Assembly (NCBI GenBank): GCA_965223085.1
Contig: OZ244981.1
Span: 1 to 64,000 of the forward strand
From: CBDCVO01 sp965223085
Lineage (GTDB): Bacteria > Pseudomonadota > Gammaproteobacteria > Ga0077536
DNA length: 64,000 nucleotides
Direction of reading: 5' to 3'
Shown here one piece after another: positions 26,095 to 35,767 of this stretch; the stretch's first letter is position 1, and the number at the start of each line of letters is the position of its first letter. The notes beneath the pieces were generated by a model that saw only the letters and a list, made by a program, of their open reading frames with translations, did not search any database and was not told the DNA's origin. The translations under genes were made by a program, and so were the position numbers.

Positions 26095-27345
26095 GTGTCT
26101 AAACGCCCAATCCTCCTCTTCTCGCCGTTCGATATCTACTCACATTATATGCGCTGCATGGCGCTGGCGAGGGCAATAGCACCAGATTTCGAGATTTGGT
26201 TTACCGCTTCTCGATATGAGAAAAGCAACGCTTTGGTCGCAGACGCGGGGTTTTCCCTGTTGCAGTGCGACTCTATCGACGCCGATACCATGGTGGAGGA
26301 AAGCGCCGATGCCGGCCATTCCTGGACATCGCGGGAGAACTTAGCACCCATTTTTCAAGACCAGCTGCGCGCCGTGCGCGCGCTGCGACCCGCGTTCATC
26401 GTCAACGATTTCTCCCTGCCGATGAAAATGGTTGCGACCGTCACCGAGACACCTTGCCTGGCGATCGTCTTGGGGCATTTATGCCCTTATTACGGGATCC
26501 TCCGTAAGCCGCCGCCACAGCATGCAGGGGTGCGGATGTTGCGATCTTTGCGCATCCCGCAAGCCATGATCACACAGGCCTCGCGCTTGGTAGCACCGCA
26601 CATTTATCGACACATGGTGCGCGGCATCAATGAGATACGACGGGAGCAAGGCTTAGCGTGCTCCCGATCTTATTTTCACGAGTTGGTCGGCGATCACAAC
26701 TTGATTTCTGATCTACCGGAAGTCGCGCCGATGCAAAAGTTACCAGAGAACTACGAATACATCGGACCGATTTTCAACGCCGACGACGGCAACGAGGATG
26801 AACTTCTCGCGCGTCTCGACCCGGGCAAAGCGACTATCATTTGCACACTGGGCACGCGCAAGCTACATAATCAGCGCGGGATTCATGAATTGCTGAACCA
26901 CCCGGGGTTTCGGGTCTATAACGTCATTATCGCAGGGCCTGATCCGGAGGATGTCCTGGACCCTGCCATTATAACGAAACCCTTTATTCATTTTGGGCCA
27001 GTACTGCCGCGTTGTGATGTGGCGATCATTCACGGCGGTGATGCGACGCTCTATCAGTGCATCCAAGCCGGGGTTGCGATTTTGGGCATGCCCGGTCACC
27101 CGGAACAAGTGTGGAGCGTGCAACGCGCGGCGCGTTTGGGTTTAGGCGAAGAACTCGCGCCGGACGTTGCCGCGGATACCTTATTGGCGCGGGTGCAGTA
27201 TTGGCTTGAATTGCGGGGGCGGCATCGGGCGCGGTTCACATACTTTGCGACGCAGGTGGATTTAGCCGAAACGCAGCGGAAGTTTCGGGCGGCGGTATTG
27301 CGGTTTGTACCACGATTCACTGGGTTCCCGCTTCCGCGGGAATGA
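26095..27345 (+). CDS. GT1/MGT-type glycosyltransferase
   Basis: A 416-residue GT-B-fold protein. The N-terminal domain begins PILLFSPFDIYSHYMRCMALA; the C-terminal nucleotide-sugar domain contains IICTLGTRK and the hallmark IIHGGDATLYQCIQAGVAIL followed by PGHPEQVW, as in UDP-glucuronosyltransferase/macrolide glycosyltransferase relatives. GTG start. It probably glycosylates a small molecule or lipid in the cytoplasm; the acceptor is unknown. It stands alone between the PEP-CTERM gene and a REP-rich spacer. Confidence 0.85.
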   Translation: MSKRPILLFSPFDIYSHYMRCMALARAIAPDFEIWFTASRYEKSNALVADAGFSLLQCDSIDADTMVEESADAGHSWTSRENLAPIFQDQLRAVRALRPAFIVNDFSLPMKMVATVTETPCLAIVLGHLCPYYGILRKPPPQHAGVRMLRSLRIPQAMITQASRLVAPHIYRHMVRGINEIRREQGLACSRSYFHELVGDHNLISDLPEVAPMQKLPENYEYIGPIFNADDGNEDELLARLDPGKATIICTLGTRKLHNQRGIHELLNHPGFRVYNVIIAGPDPEDVLDPAIITKPFIHFGPVLPRCDVAIIHGGDATLYQCIQAGVAILGMPGHPEQVWSVQRAARLGLGEELAPDVAADTLLARVQYWLELRGRHRARFTYFATQVDLAETQRKFRAAVLRFVPRFTGFPLPRE

Positions 27346-27420
27346 CGACGTGCCCGTGCGGGTTTGTACGTGGGGGTTTATAAAGGCCTGGCCCCGGCGC
27401 CAGGCCGGGGTGACGGAGCA
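27325..27420. repeat. REP-like palindromes after the glycosyltransferase
   Basis: TTCCCGCTTCCGCGGGAATGACGACG (27325-27350; its stem overlaps the gene end) and a GGCCTGGCCCCGGCGCCAGGCC palindrome (27386-27407) followed by GGGGTGACGG. Both belong to the short repeat families seen in other spacers of the window. Confidence 0.7.
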
Positions 27421-27547
27421 AACGGCTCAGGGCGCGAGGACGCTCCCCTACCCAGGCTGGTTTTGACTCGAAGATGTGAAATTTCGACGCAAAGGCTGCG
27501 GCGATCTGCCGCTACCATAATCGTGTGCATTATACTTTCTGGAAACC

Positions 27548-27778
27548 ATGACCATTAAAGCTCTTGACACTGTCGTATTGATGTCGGATCGACCTGAACA
27601 CGGACTAAAACGCGGCGACATTGGCGCTGTGGTGCAAATTCGTTCTCTTGAGATGATTGAAGTTGAGTTCAACCGGGCCTCAGGTCACAGGCAGGCGCTG
27701 GTGACACTTGGAACCGAGGACGTTCGTCGGCTTAGTCCTCGCGATCTCCCCGCGGTGCGCGAACTCGACGCGGCGTAA
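27548..27778 (+). CDS. DUF4926-type small protein
   Basis: A 76-residue protein: IKALDTVVLMSDRPEHGLKRGDIGAVVQI followed by IEVEFNRASGHRQALVTL, the compact beta-barrel pattern of DUF4926 proteins. Such genes often sit near toxin-antitoxin or DUF6883-type genes; no partner is visible here. Function unknown. Confidence 0.75.
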   Translation: MTIKALDTVVLMSDRPEHGLKRGDIGAVVQIRSLEMIEVEFNRASGHRQALVTLGTEDVRRLSPRDLPAVRELDAA

Positions 27779-28042
27779 TTGAGAGCGCGATTTGTTGGCC
27801 ATTGGGTGAGCGCCTCATGATCCGTTGCTTGGGGGACAGAAATCCAGTTGGTTAGGAATCGCGCTGCGCGCGGGATTGTTTGACGGGGTCCCGCATCAAG
27901 TGCGGGACGACGGTGGCGTGCGGTTATTTTTTACGGGTCCCGGGTCTTCGCCCGGGACGACGGGCTCCGCTACGCGCCGGCCTGCCTAGGGCAGGCCGAA
28001 GGAGTCGTGCGGGAACAACAATGGCGACGATGGAGTAAGGAT
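27779..28042. repeat. REP-like repeat cluster upstream of prsT
   Basis: GTCCCGCATCAAGTGCGGGACGACGG-like (27890-27912), GTCCCGGGTCTTCGCCCGGGACGACGG (27936-27962) and GGCCTGCCTAGGGCAGGCC (27979-27997). The last two match repeats at 17.9-18.1 kb. GGAG at 28032 precedes the prsT start. Confidence 0.75.
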
Positions 28043-30823
28043 ATGCGCATAGCTTGGTTGGCGGTGATCTTATCGCTCGCGGCAGGGGCCGGTTGCAGCA
28101 AGCCGGAGAAAACGGCGGCGGACTTCCGAGAGCAGGCACAAGTATATCTCGACAACAAGGACTTCAAAGCCGCGACGATCGAACTGAAAAATGCGGTACG
28201 CGCCTTTCCCACCGAGCACGAGTTTCGCGTCATGCTGGGAAAACTCTATTTGGAGGTCGGCGGCGGTGCGGCGGCGGAAAACGAATTCGAAAAAGCCATC
28301 GATAGTGGCGCCAATCGCTCTGAGCTGGCGGTGCCACTCACTCGTGCGCAGATGCTGCAAGGCAAATACGGTGCGGTGGCGCAGTTCGAGTTAGGCAACT
28401 ATATCGGGCTAGAGCGGGCCGAGCTCGTCGAACTGCACACCCTACGCGGCGATGCGCGGCTGGCGATGAACGATCTCGATGTAGCCGCCAGCGAATATGC
28501 CCAGGCGCTAGCCTTGGATGAGACCGACCCCGGCGCACGACTGGGACAGGCACGGCTCACGCGCCGCCAGGGTGATGCGCTCGCGTCAAAAAAAGCCGTC
28601 ATGCAGTTACTCGAGGAGGACCCAGGGTACGCTGATGCATGGTCTTTTATGGGCGATTTACATCGTGGCAATCGCGATTTGGCCGCCGCCGAAGAGGCCT
28701 ATACACAGGCGATCGCAAACCGCGAGGATGCGGTGCGCGATCACTTGTTCCGTGCAGGTGTGCGACTCGCGCTGCAAAAAACGGACGGGTTCAACGCCGA
28801 TGTTGAAGCGGCGCACAAAATTGCGCCGAATGCACCTTTGACGGTTTTCTATCGCGGGGTCGCTGATTATTTAAACCGTGACTACGAGGCGGCGAGCGCT
28901 AAATTCGACGAGGCGCAACCTTACCTACCGCAATATCCGCCACTGTCCTACCTCGCGGGGCTCGCGCATTTCATGCAGGGCCACAGTGAGCGCGCCTTGC
29001 AGAACTTATCTCAAGTTGAAGACAGTTTGCCGAATGCGGCCCGTATGCTTGCGGTGCTTTATTTGCAAGACGGCAATTTCGACAAGGCCAAGCGCGCCAG
29101 CGAACGCGCGCTCGCCGCTAATCCGGATGATCGCCTCGCGCGAGCGACGCTGACGGTGCTCGAAAACCCGGGCAGCCGTCATCAGGTCATGAACTATTTA
29201 GTCAAAGAACTCATGACAGACGAGCAAGCATCGGCTCCCAACCGGGTGCAATTTGGCTTAATGCAATTGCAAACTGGGCAAAACAAAGCGGCCGCCGAAA
29301 CGTTAGCAGAAGCCCTGGAAAATGACGATGAAGTGAGCGGCGATGAAGCACTGCGCGCCCACGTCGGTCTCGTTATGGCAGCGTTGCAGCAAGGCGATGC
29401 CATGGCTGCAACCTTAGCGGCCGATAAGTTGTTGGAGAAATTTCCCCACAATGCGTCCGCCTTAAACGTCGCCGGCACCGCGTATTCGACGGTTAATAAA
29501 GATAAAGCGCGTGCGTACTTTCAACGCGCCTTAGAGCGCGATCGTAACAGTCCCGCGCCGAAATACAATCTCGCGAACCTCGCTTTAGCCGACGGTGACA
29601 CCGCCACCGGCGAGCGTTTGCTCAAGGGTATTTTGAAAACAGATCCCACCCACTTGAAAGCCGCGGTAAAACTCGCGGAGCTCGAAGCTCGTTTAGGCAA
29701 GATCGAGCAATCCCAGACCCGCTTGCAGAGCGTGATCGCGGCGCATCCACAGGCTTTACGTCCACGCATGATCCTCGCGCATTACTACAGCCAGACGGGG
29801 CGCAGCGCGGAGGGTTTGGCGCTCTTGGAAGCGACCGAAGAACAGGCGCAGCAAAACCCGCAGTTTTTATCCGTGCTCGGGCAAGTTCAAATGCGTGCCG
29901 GGCGCAACAGCGGGGCGGTGAAAACGCTCACGAAACTCGCCGAGCTGGTGCCCCAGTCTGCGGACGTTCAATGTCGCCTTGCGGGCGCCTTGCTGAATAC
30001 CGGCCAAGCAGATGCAGCGCGCGCAGCACTCGATAAAGCGAGCAGCATTAAGGTTGATCATCTCTGTGCGACGCTGCTGGGCGCAAAACTCGCCTTGCAA
30101 ACGAACGATGTCGACGCTGCAAAAGCGGCGATCGATTCGCTCGACGAGAAAGTGGCCGAGAACCCAGCGGTGGCGGTGATGGCCGCCGATATCGCGATGC
30201 AAGAAGGTGACTTCGCCGCTGCCGAAAAACATTACCAACGTGCCGTCGCCAAGAACCCAAACCGCGAGCTGGTAAGCAAGCTTGCACAGATCAAAGCGCG
30301 GCGGGGAGGGCCGCAAGCGGGCATTGCCTATCTCGAGGAGTGGCTCGCAAAAAATCCCGGTGACACCGCCACGCGGCTGCAAAAGGCAAACTTGCAACTC
30401 TTCGGCGGCGATTCGACGTCTGCGATCAAAACGTATAAAGAAGTTCTCGCAGCACAGCCGCGGAACGTGAATGCCTTGAACAACCTAGCCACGGCGCTGA
30501 CTGAAAACCGGCCTGAAGACGCCTTGCGCTACGCCGAACAAGCCTATGAAGCGGCGCCCGAAAACCCGGCGGTACTGGATACTTATGGTTTGTTGTTGGT
30601 GAAAAACGGCTCAGCGCAACAAGGCACGCGTTTGCTGCAAAGTGCTGCAGAAGGCGCGCCACATAATGCGGCGATCAAAATGAATCTCTTAACCGGTTTG
30701 CTCACCATCGGCGACCAACAAGCCGCGCGGAAAACGCTAAAATCGCTAGAGGACAATAATAACTTGTCAGATACGCAGCAAAAGGAGCTCGCACGGATCG
30801 GCAAGATGCTGGGCTCGAATTAA
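28043..30823 (+). CDS. prsT: PEP-CTERM system TPR-repeat lipoprotein PrsT
   Basis: A 926-residue lipoprotein: hydrophobic IAWLAVILSLAAGAG then Cys, followed by tandem TPR units over nearly the whole length (for example DFKAATIELKNAVRAFPTE, DNYNLANLALADGD-like and NNLATALTENRPEDALRYAE). Length, lipobox and the early DFREQAQVYLDNKDFKAA block match the PrsT family linked to exosortase/EPS loci. It is thought to be a periplasmic scaffold in polysaccharide or PEP-CTERM protein export. ATG 28043 is chosen because GGAG precedes it and the lipobox is then correctly placed. Confidence 0.87.
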   Translation: MRIAWLAVILSLAAGAGCSKPEKTAADFREQAQVYLDNKDFKAATIELKNAVRAFPTEHEFRVMLGKLYLEVGGGAAAENEFEKAIDSGANRSELAVPLTRAQMLQGKYGAVAQFELGNYIGLERAELVELHTLRGDARLAMNDLDVAASEYAQALALDETDPGARLGQARLTRRQGDALASKKAVMQLLEEDPGYADAWSFMGDLHRGNRDLAAAEEAYTQAIANREDAVRDHLFRAGVRLALQKTDGFNADVEAAHKIAPNAPLTVFYRGVADYLNRDYEAASAKFDEAQPYLPQYPPLSYLAGLAHFMQGHSERALQNLSQVEDSLPNAARMLAVLYLQDGNFDKAKRASERALAANPDDRLARATLTVLENPGSRHQVMNYLVKELMTDEQASAPNRVQFGLMQLQTGQNKAAAETLAEALENDDEVSGDEALRAHVGLVMAALQQGDAMAATLAADKLLEKFPHNASALNVAGTAYSTVNKDKARAYFQRALERDRNSPAPKYNLANLALADGDTATGERLLKGILKTDPTHLKAAVKLAELEARLGKIEQSQTRLQSVIAAHPQALRPRMILAHYYSQTGRSAEGLALLEATEEQAQQNPQFLSVLGQVQMRAGRNSGAVKTLTKLAELVPQSADVQCRLAGALLNTGQADAARAALDKASSIKVDHLCATLLGAKLALQTNDVDAAKAAIDSLDEKVAENPAVAVMAADIAMQEGDFAAAEKHYQRAVAKNPNRELVSKLAQIKARRGGPQAGIAYLEEWLAKNPGDTATRLQKANLQLFGGDSTSAIKTYKEVLAAQPRNVNALNNLATALTENRPEDALRYAEQAYEAAPENPAVLDTYGLLLVKNGSAQQGTRLLQSAAEGAPHNAAIKMNLLTGLLTIGDQQAARKTLKSLEDNNNLSDTQQKELARIGKMLGSN

Positions 30824-30901
30824 ACCTTCAGCGACGTGAATAGAATCGCGCGGCTGCGAGTCGCATACCGATTGCCCTAACACATCAACGAAGATGTGAT
30901 T

Positions 30902-31024
30902 GACTGGATTCCCGCCTGCGCGGGAATGACGAGGGGGTGCGCGAATGACGAGAAGGCGCGGGAATGACATAGCAGTGCCATGTATAGGGAAAGACTGGAT
31001 GCCGCGTCAAGCGCGGCATGACGA
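30902..31024. repeat. REP-like palindromes between prsT and the FAD oxidase
   Basis: GACTGGATTCCCGCCTGCGC followed by GGGAATGACG (30903-30930), two degenerate GAATGACGAG copies, and a variant GACTGGATGCCGCGTCAAGC followed by GCGGCATGACG (30993-31023). The convergent genes end on either side. No gene in the gap. Confidence 0.75.
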
Positions 31025-31048
31025 AGGGGGTGCAAAATGCCGGGTTCG

Positions 31049-32659
31049 TTATCCGGCGTTATACCGCCCCGGGGCGAGTAAGTTGCCGGGGTCCACGGCG
31101 GACTTGATCTCACCGAGCAATTGCAGATAGTCAGCATCGGCAGCATAGAGCGATGCCATGTGCGAAACGCCAGTGCGGTATTCGATGAAATTCGCAGCGG
31201 CGCAACGCCGTGCAAGCTCGGCCTCTAAACCGGCGGCGCGTTCGCGCTCACGCTCGTCATCACGAAAATAGAAGATCGACATCAGCACAATGGTCGAGCG
31301 CGGGTTTTGAAAGATCAGCGCCACATGAAATTCGAAGCCAAATTTCGCGTAGACCTCGCGTCCTATGTCGAAGATCCGCTGAATATCACCGGCATCGTTA
31401 CGCACGATCGGTGCAAACCAAATCACGCCGCAACCGTCGCGTGCCGGGTCAATGTCTGCCGTTGGCCGCTGGGGCATTTTGAAATACGCGTGTCGCACGA
31501 AATATTCTGTCGGACGCCCCTGCAACAAACCATGCACATACGGCACCGCTTCCAACATCGAAAAGGGTTTGTTCGCGATCATTTTTAGGATCCGTTCAAG
31601 CGCCGCCCGTCTAGCATCGGGTTGTCGTTCGGCGTAGCGCCGAAATTTCTCGATAGCAGCGACTTTTGCGTCGGACAAAAATTCCAGCCGCCCCAGGCGA
31701 CCCAACGCCCGTTTAAGCTCGCGTCGCTGCGCACCAACCGCCGCTGTAGTCCCATAGAGACCCGCTGAGAGCGTCCACGGCGCGATCCCATACTCGCGCC
31801 GCAGATCCTCGATTTCGCTGTCGTTCAAACACTCGCCGGGACCGCGTGGATACTGCGCAACCAAAGACAACGACACCATGGTGTTGATCATCCGCACGGC
31901 GCCACGCAGCGTGCCGTTCAAAAATAATCGCCGAAAGGCATTAATAATTTCAGCGAAGTCAACATGTTCATGGCTTTCGAATAAGAACGAACGAAAGCAT
32001 TGTGGTTTCGGCATTAACCAGATCCCGGCTTTCACGACGACACCGAGATTGGATTGGCTGAAAAGACCGTCGATAACCGGCCCCCTACCCCAACGATAAG
32101 TGTGCAAAGTTGCCGCCGCGCCCATCCCGCCGGTTTGAATCGTACGGCCGTTTGGCAGCAGCACTTCCAGGCCACATAGCTGGCCATAGTGATCGCCGTA
32201 AGGCGTGGGCCCCACACCGCGTTCGAGCGCATTGCCGAGCACACTGCCGTTCGGCGTACCGTCGATGCAATCGATCCACAGCTCCGGCGCGTGTTCTCGC
32301 ACGTGCGCGTAGAACTCGTTGTAGGTGACACCCGGTTCGATCACCGCGTAGGCGAGTTCGCGATCTAATTCGACGATGCGATTTAGGCGCCGCAGCAGCA
32401 CCACGATCGCATTTTCCGCTAACGGCACCGTCGCGCCGTAGCCCCAGTTACGCCCCTGGCTGCTCGTCCACACTTGCACGCCGGTCGCGCGCGCCCAGGT
32501 GAAGATTTCTTTGAGCGCGCGAGTATCCCCAGGCGTCACGTAGGCTAAGGGACGGCGTGCGAAGGGTGCCGTATCTTGGCGATCGGTATTGATGTCCGTG
32601 CTGATGTGCTCGGCACCGACGATTTCGGTGAGTTGCTCTACTCCTCTGTTTGCAAGCAT
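31049..32659 (-). CDS. FAD-binding oxidoreductase (vanillyl-alcohol oxidase/GlcD type)
   Basis: A 536-residue flavoprotein. The FAD-binding-4 domain has PLAYVTPGDTRALKEIFTWA, WTSSQGRNWGYGATVP and VIEPGVTYNEFYAHV, plus GNALERGVGPTPYGD. The C-terminal substrate domain ends with IKSAVDPGNLLAPGRY, typical of this superfamily. It is last in a minus-strand set after an acyl ligase and a reductase, so it likely oxidises an alcohol or related group in the same lipid pathway. The substrate cannot be stated. Confidence 0.87.
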   Translation of the reverse strand: MLANRGVEQLTEIVGAEHISTDINTDRQDTAPFARRPLAYVTPGDTRALKEIFTWARATGVQVWTSSQGRNWGYGATVPLAENAIVVLLRRLNRIVELDRELAYAVIEPGVTYNEFYAHVREHAPELWIDCIDGTPNGSVLGNALERGVGPTPYGDHYGQLCGLEVLLPNGRTIQTGGMGAAATLHTYRWGRGPVIDGLFSQSNLGVVVKAGIWLMPKPQCFRSFLFESHEHVDFAEIINAFRRLFLNGTLRGAVRMINTMVSLSLVAQYPRGPGECLNDSEIEDLRREYGIAPWTLSAGLYGTTAAVGAQRRELKRALGRLGRLEFLSDAKVAAIEKFRRYAERQPDARRAALERILKMIANKPFSMLEAVPYVHGLLQGRPTEYFVRHAYFKMPQRPTADIDPARDGCGVIWFAPIVRNDAGDIQRIFDIGREVYAKFGFEFHVALIFQNPRSTIVLMSIFYFRDDERERERAAGLEAELARRCAAANFIEYRTGVSHMASLYAADADYLQLLGEIKSAVDPGNLLAPGRYNAG

Positions 32660-32680
32660 CAGCTTTTCTAGTCTAGTCGC

Positions 32681-33796
32681 TCACGACGGCACTTTGTGGT
32701 CCACATAGTAGCGCAAGGACAAGGGCACGTAGTCTTGCGCCGGCGGCGGCTGCAAATGTGCCGCGGCCAGCAGTTGCAGAGTTTGATGATTCTCGAAACG
32801 TTGATTCGCGTCCAAGTGCACTAATAGCATGGGTAGGTTGTTTATTGCCCGACGCATGCGCTCATTGACAAAGGGGGTCAACGCTTGGGTGGCAAAACGA
32901 AACAAGCCCAAGGGCACCATGCGCTGTCGCGCAAAACGGCCGCAGGCGCGAAAAACCTTAGCGACTTCCGTGGCAAGATCGCGCACGCGCATAGCGCGGT
33001 CTTGGCCGGCGCATAAATGCAAAATCCTGCCGCTAGTATCGGGGTCGTGCATGGCGTGCACGATCGCTTGTGCGACAAAATCGACCGGCACCGTGTCGAG
33101 TAATACATCGCCGGGATCCGGCAAGATACCGCGCGTATATTTTCCCGACAAGAATTCGCAGATGTAATAGAAGATCTGAAAGTGGCGAATACGGCCCGTC
33201 GTGCTATCGCCGATCACCATGCTGGGACGATGCACGGTAACGGGAAAACCGGCTTGCGCCCGCGACCATACCGTAGCTTCGGCGCGGGCTTTGGACGATT
33301 CGTAGGCGGTATTGAATGCACGCGGACCGAGGTCCGCGTGCTCCGGTATCGCGCCCGGCTTATTACCCGCAACCCCGAGGGTGCTGATGTACTCCAGTTT
33401 TTCGAATTGCCCGGCGGCGAGCGCGGCATCGCAGAAGTTCAGCACGCCTTGAGTTGCGTCGACGCAGATGGTCTTGGCTTCTTGGTCCGACATGCGCAGG
33501 TTAACGTTAGCCGCAGCATGAATTAGATGCGTGACCGTGTGGCTTAGCTCATCGTAGATCGACGTATCGATCCCCAAGTGCATCGCCGTCACGTCGCCGC
33601 CCACCGCGGAGACGCGCTGCTCATCCCCCGCGGTATAGTCGACGACGGTACGGCGACGGTTTTCTAGCTCACTGGCTGAGTCCGCGCGCAGCAATAACAC
33701 GACATCGGCGCTGGTCGTGGCCAGCAAAGTACGCACCAACTCGCTGCCAATGGCGCCGGTAGCGCCGGTGACCAAGACCCGCCCAGTCACCGCCAA
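32681..33796 (-). CDS. NAD(P)-binding thioester/acyl reductase-like protein
   Basis: A 371-residue extended SDR protein. Rossmann motif VTGATGAIGSELVRTLL at the N-terminus, catalytic Tyr-Lys in TAYESSKARAE and a downstream VHRPSMVIGDSTTGRI, the pattern of NAD-binding-4 reductases (fatty acyl-CoA or thioester reductases). Next to an AMP-forming ligase, it could reduce an activated acid to aldehyde or alcohol. It lies between the ligase and the FAD oxidase with short gaps, so is probably co-transcribed. Confidence 0.83.
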   Translation of the reverse strand: MAVTGRVLVTGATGAIGSELVRTLLATTSADVVLLLRADSASELENRRRTVVDYTAGDEQRVSAVGGDVTAMHLGIDTSIYDELSHTVTHLIHAAANVNLRMSDQEAKTICVDATQGVLNFCDAALAAGQFEKLEYISTLGVAGNKPGAIPEHADLGPRAFNTAYESSKARAEATVWSRAQAGFPVTVHRPSMVIGDSTTGRIRHFQIFYYICEFLSGKYTRGILPDPGDVLLDTVPVDFVAQAIVHAMHDPDTSGRILHLCAGQDRAMRVRDLATEVAKVFRACGRFARQRMVPLGLFRFATQALTPFVNERMRRAINNLPMLLVHLDANQRFENHQTLQLLAAAHLQPPPAQDYVPLSLRYYVDHKVPS

Positions 33797-33827
33797 CCGC
33801 CGAAATGATTAACATGAGCCTGGCGCA

Positions 33828-35561
33828 TTATGAATCCATCATTACTACGATCGTGTTTTCTTGTTTCGGCTGCGCACCAATATTCTCCAACAGACGCGCT
33901 AAGGGCGCGGCAAAATGATCTTCAATGTTCTTGCGTTTCGTTTTGAGGTTAGGTGTGAGCTCGTCGCGTTCCATCGAAAACGGGCGCGAGGTGGCGAGAA
34001 TACCGCGCACCCGTTCAGCGCCAGGAACTTCGGTTTGGGCGGCCGCTAACTCGTCACGAACGCGCGCAAGCCCGTCTTGGTCCGTCACAGCACAATGAAT
34101 CAAACCGACGACAAAAGGATGGCCATGCGCAATGGCAACCGCTTGCTCTACGCCGTTTAAACATAACAGCCGTTGCTCCGCTTGATTCAAATTCACGCGG
34201 CGGCCGGAGCTAAGTTTCACGATCTCGCTCAAGCGCCCCGAGAGATGCAGAAAACCGTCCGCATCGAAATGCCCGGCGTCGCCAGTGTGGAGTTCGTCGT
34301 CTCGATCCGGGCGGGGCGCCGCGCTCGGCTCGAGGTAATGCCGGCAAACGCCGCTCCCGCGCACGACAATTTCGCCATCGGCGGCGATGCGAACCTCATT
34401 CTGGACTAGCGGTCGTCCAACGCTGCCTTGCCGGCAATGCTGGAGCGAGTTGAGAGCGATGGGGACGATGTTTTCGCTCACGCCGTAAGCCTCCAGGACG
34501 GGCACGCCCATGCGTTCATAAAACGCTAAAATAGGCTCGGGACAAGGCGCCGATCCCGAGATCAAGCAACGAATCTCGCCACCGAATAGTTGGCGAAAAC
34601 GCGTCGCCAAATAATAATGTGTGAGTCGGTGTGCAGGACTCTTCGGTGTCGCCGCTTTTGCTACTGCCGTGAGTTGATTGCCCACGCCGTAGGGGATCGC
34701 GCCAACGCGTTCGAAAAAACGTTGATAGATAGTTTGATATAACTTTGGTACGCCGATCAGTATCGATGGTTTGATGCTTGGCAACCCATCCATAAGTTGG
34801 CGCGGATCAGCAACCATATAAAGACCGCAACCTGCAGCCATCGCACATAAATTGATCATGCGTTGAAATAGATTCGCCAAAGGTAGCCAACATACCGTGC
34901 GGTCGTTTGCATCGATCCACGGAAATCTCGCCAGTATCGCCGTACAGGCGCTCACTACTTGTTGGTGAGAATAAGCCAAGCCCCTAGGCGCACCCGTCGT
35001 ACCCGAAGTAAAAATGATCAGCGCGAGATCGCTCGCGGCGATTCTCGGCGGCTTAAATGTGGACGCAGCTTGCTCGAGCGCGCTCAACGGCAAGATGTGT
35101 GGGTGAAGTGCAGGGACATCGTGCTTCTCGATCCCCGCGCGCACATAGATCGTCTCGATCCCGGCTAACAGCTCTGGGCCAAGATTTTGCAGCAACTCGA
35201 GCGTCTCGACGACTAAAATCCGTGGTTGCGCGCATGTCATGACACGCTCAGCGTGTGCGCGTGGCGCATGGGTTTCTAGACCGATGACAACACCGCGGTT
35301 CGCGAGGATCGCTTTATCCAAATATTCCCAATCGGGATGTGTCGCCAACATCAGAGCGACGCGCTCGCCGGCTTGCAGACCAACTGATTGTAAGCCGGCG
35401 GCGTAACTCAGCAGTGCATCGTAATACTCGGTCCAGTTAACAGCGACCCAGTTTTGATCCTGCGTCGCGCGATAATACAGTGCTACACCCGCCGGCTGCG
35501 CGGTGCGCAAGTTGCTTATGAACGCTGGGATCGTCGTGCTATTCTGCAGCGGCGTGGACAT
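33828..35561 (-). CDS. AMP-forming acyl-CoA ligase / long-chain fatty-acid ligase
   Basis: About 577 residues from ATG 35561. The adenylation core is visible: P-loop LIIFTSGTTGAPRGLAYSHQ, A5-type VLEAYGVSENIVPI and A7-type ELHTGDAGHFDADGFLHLSG, then a C-terminal lid. It would activate a carboxylic acid to acyl-AMP and acyl-CoA. An open frame continues 48 codons upstream, but the protein homology begins near STPLQNSTTIPAFI. First gene of the ligase-reductase-oxidase set. Confidence 0.87.
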   Translation of the reverse strand: MSTPLQNSTTIPAFISNLRTAQPAGVALYYRATQDQNWVAVNWTEYYDALLSYAAGLQSVGLQAGERVALMLATHPDWEYLDKAILANRGVVIGLETHAPRAHAERVMTCAQPRILVVETLELLQNLGPELLAGIETIYVRAGIEKHDVPALHPHILPLSALEQAASTFKPPRIAASDLALIIFTSGTTGAPRGLAYSHQQVVSACTAILARFPWIDANDRTVCWLPLANLFQRMINLCAMAAGCGLYMVADPRQLMDGLPSIKPSILIGVPKLYQTIYQRFFERVGAIPYGVGNQLTAVAKAATPKSPAHRLTHYYLATRFRQLFGGEIRCLISGSAPCPEPILAFYERMGVPVLEAYGVSENIVPIALNSLQHCRQGSVGRPLVQNEVRIAADGEIVVRGSGVCRHYLEPSAAPRPDRDDELHTGDAGHFDADGFLHLSGRLSEIVKLSSGRRVNLNQAEQRLLCLNGVEQAVAIAHGHPFVVGLIHCAVTDQDGLARVRDELAAAQTEVPGAERVRGILATSRPFSMERDELTPNLKTKRKNIEDHFAAPLARLLENIGAQPKQENTIVVMMDS

Positions 35562-35767
35562 GGGAAGTGCTCTGGTGATGGCATACCTGGGGCAAAGCGA
35601 CTCACGGAGAGTTTTCGCTGCTGCGAAAGTTCTCGTATCTAGTATAAATGGTTCTGCTGCAAAACGTCGGCGGAAGGGTGAGACCCTCGCCCAGTAAGTT
35701 GACACATATAATCCGCACCTCGACGCTGTCGAGGAATAAGAAAGCTGAGGGAAAATGCGGCTAAATA
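35562..35767. other. Divergent intergenic region
   Basis: A 206-bp gap between the acyl ligase (minus) and the PP-loop ATPase (plus). It should hold both promoters; no strong -35/-10 pair or palindrome was seen. GAGGAATAAGAAAG lies 35 nt before the PP-loop gene and no small gene is evident. Confidence 0.4.
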
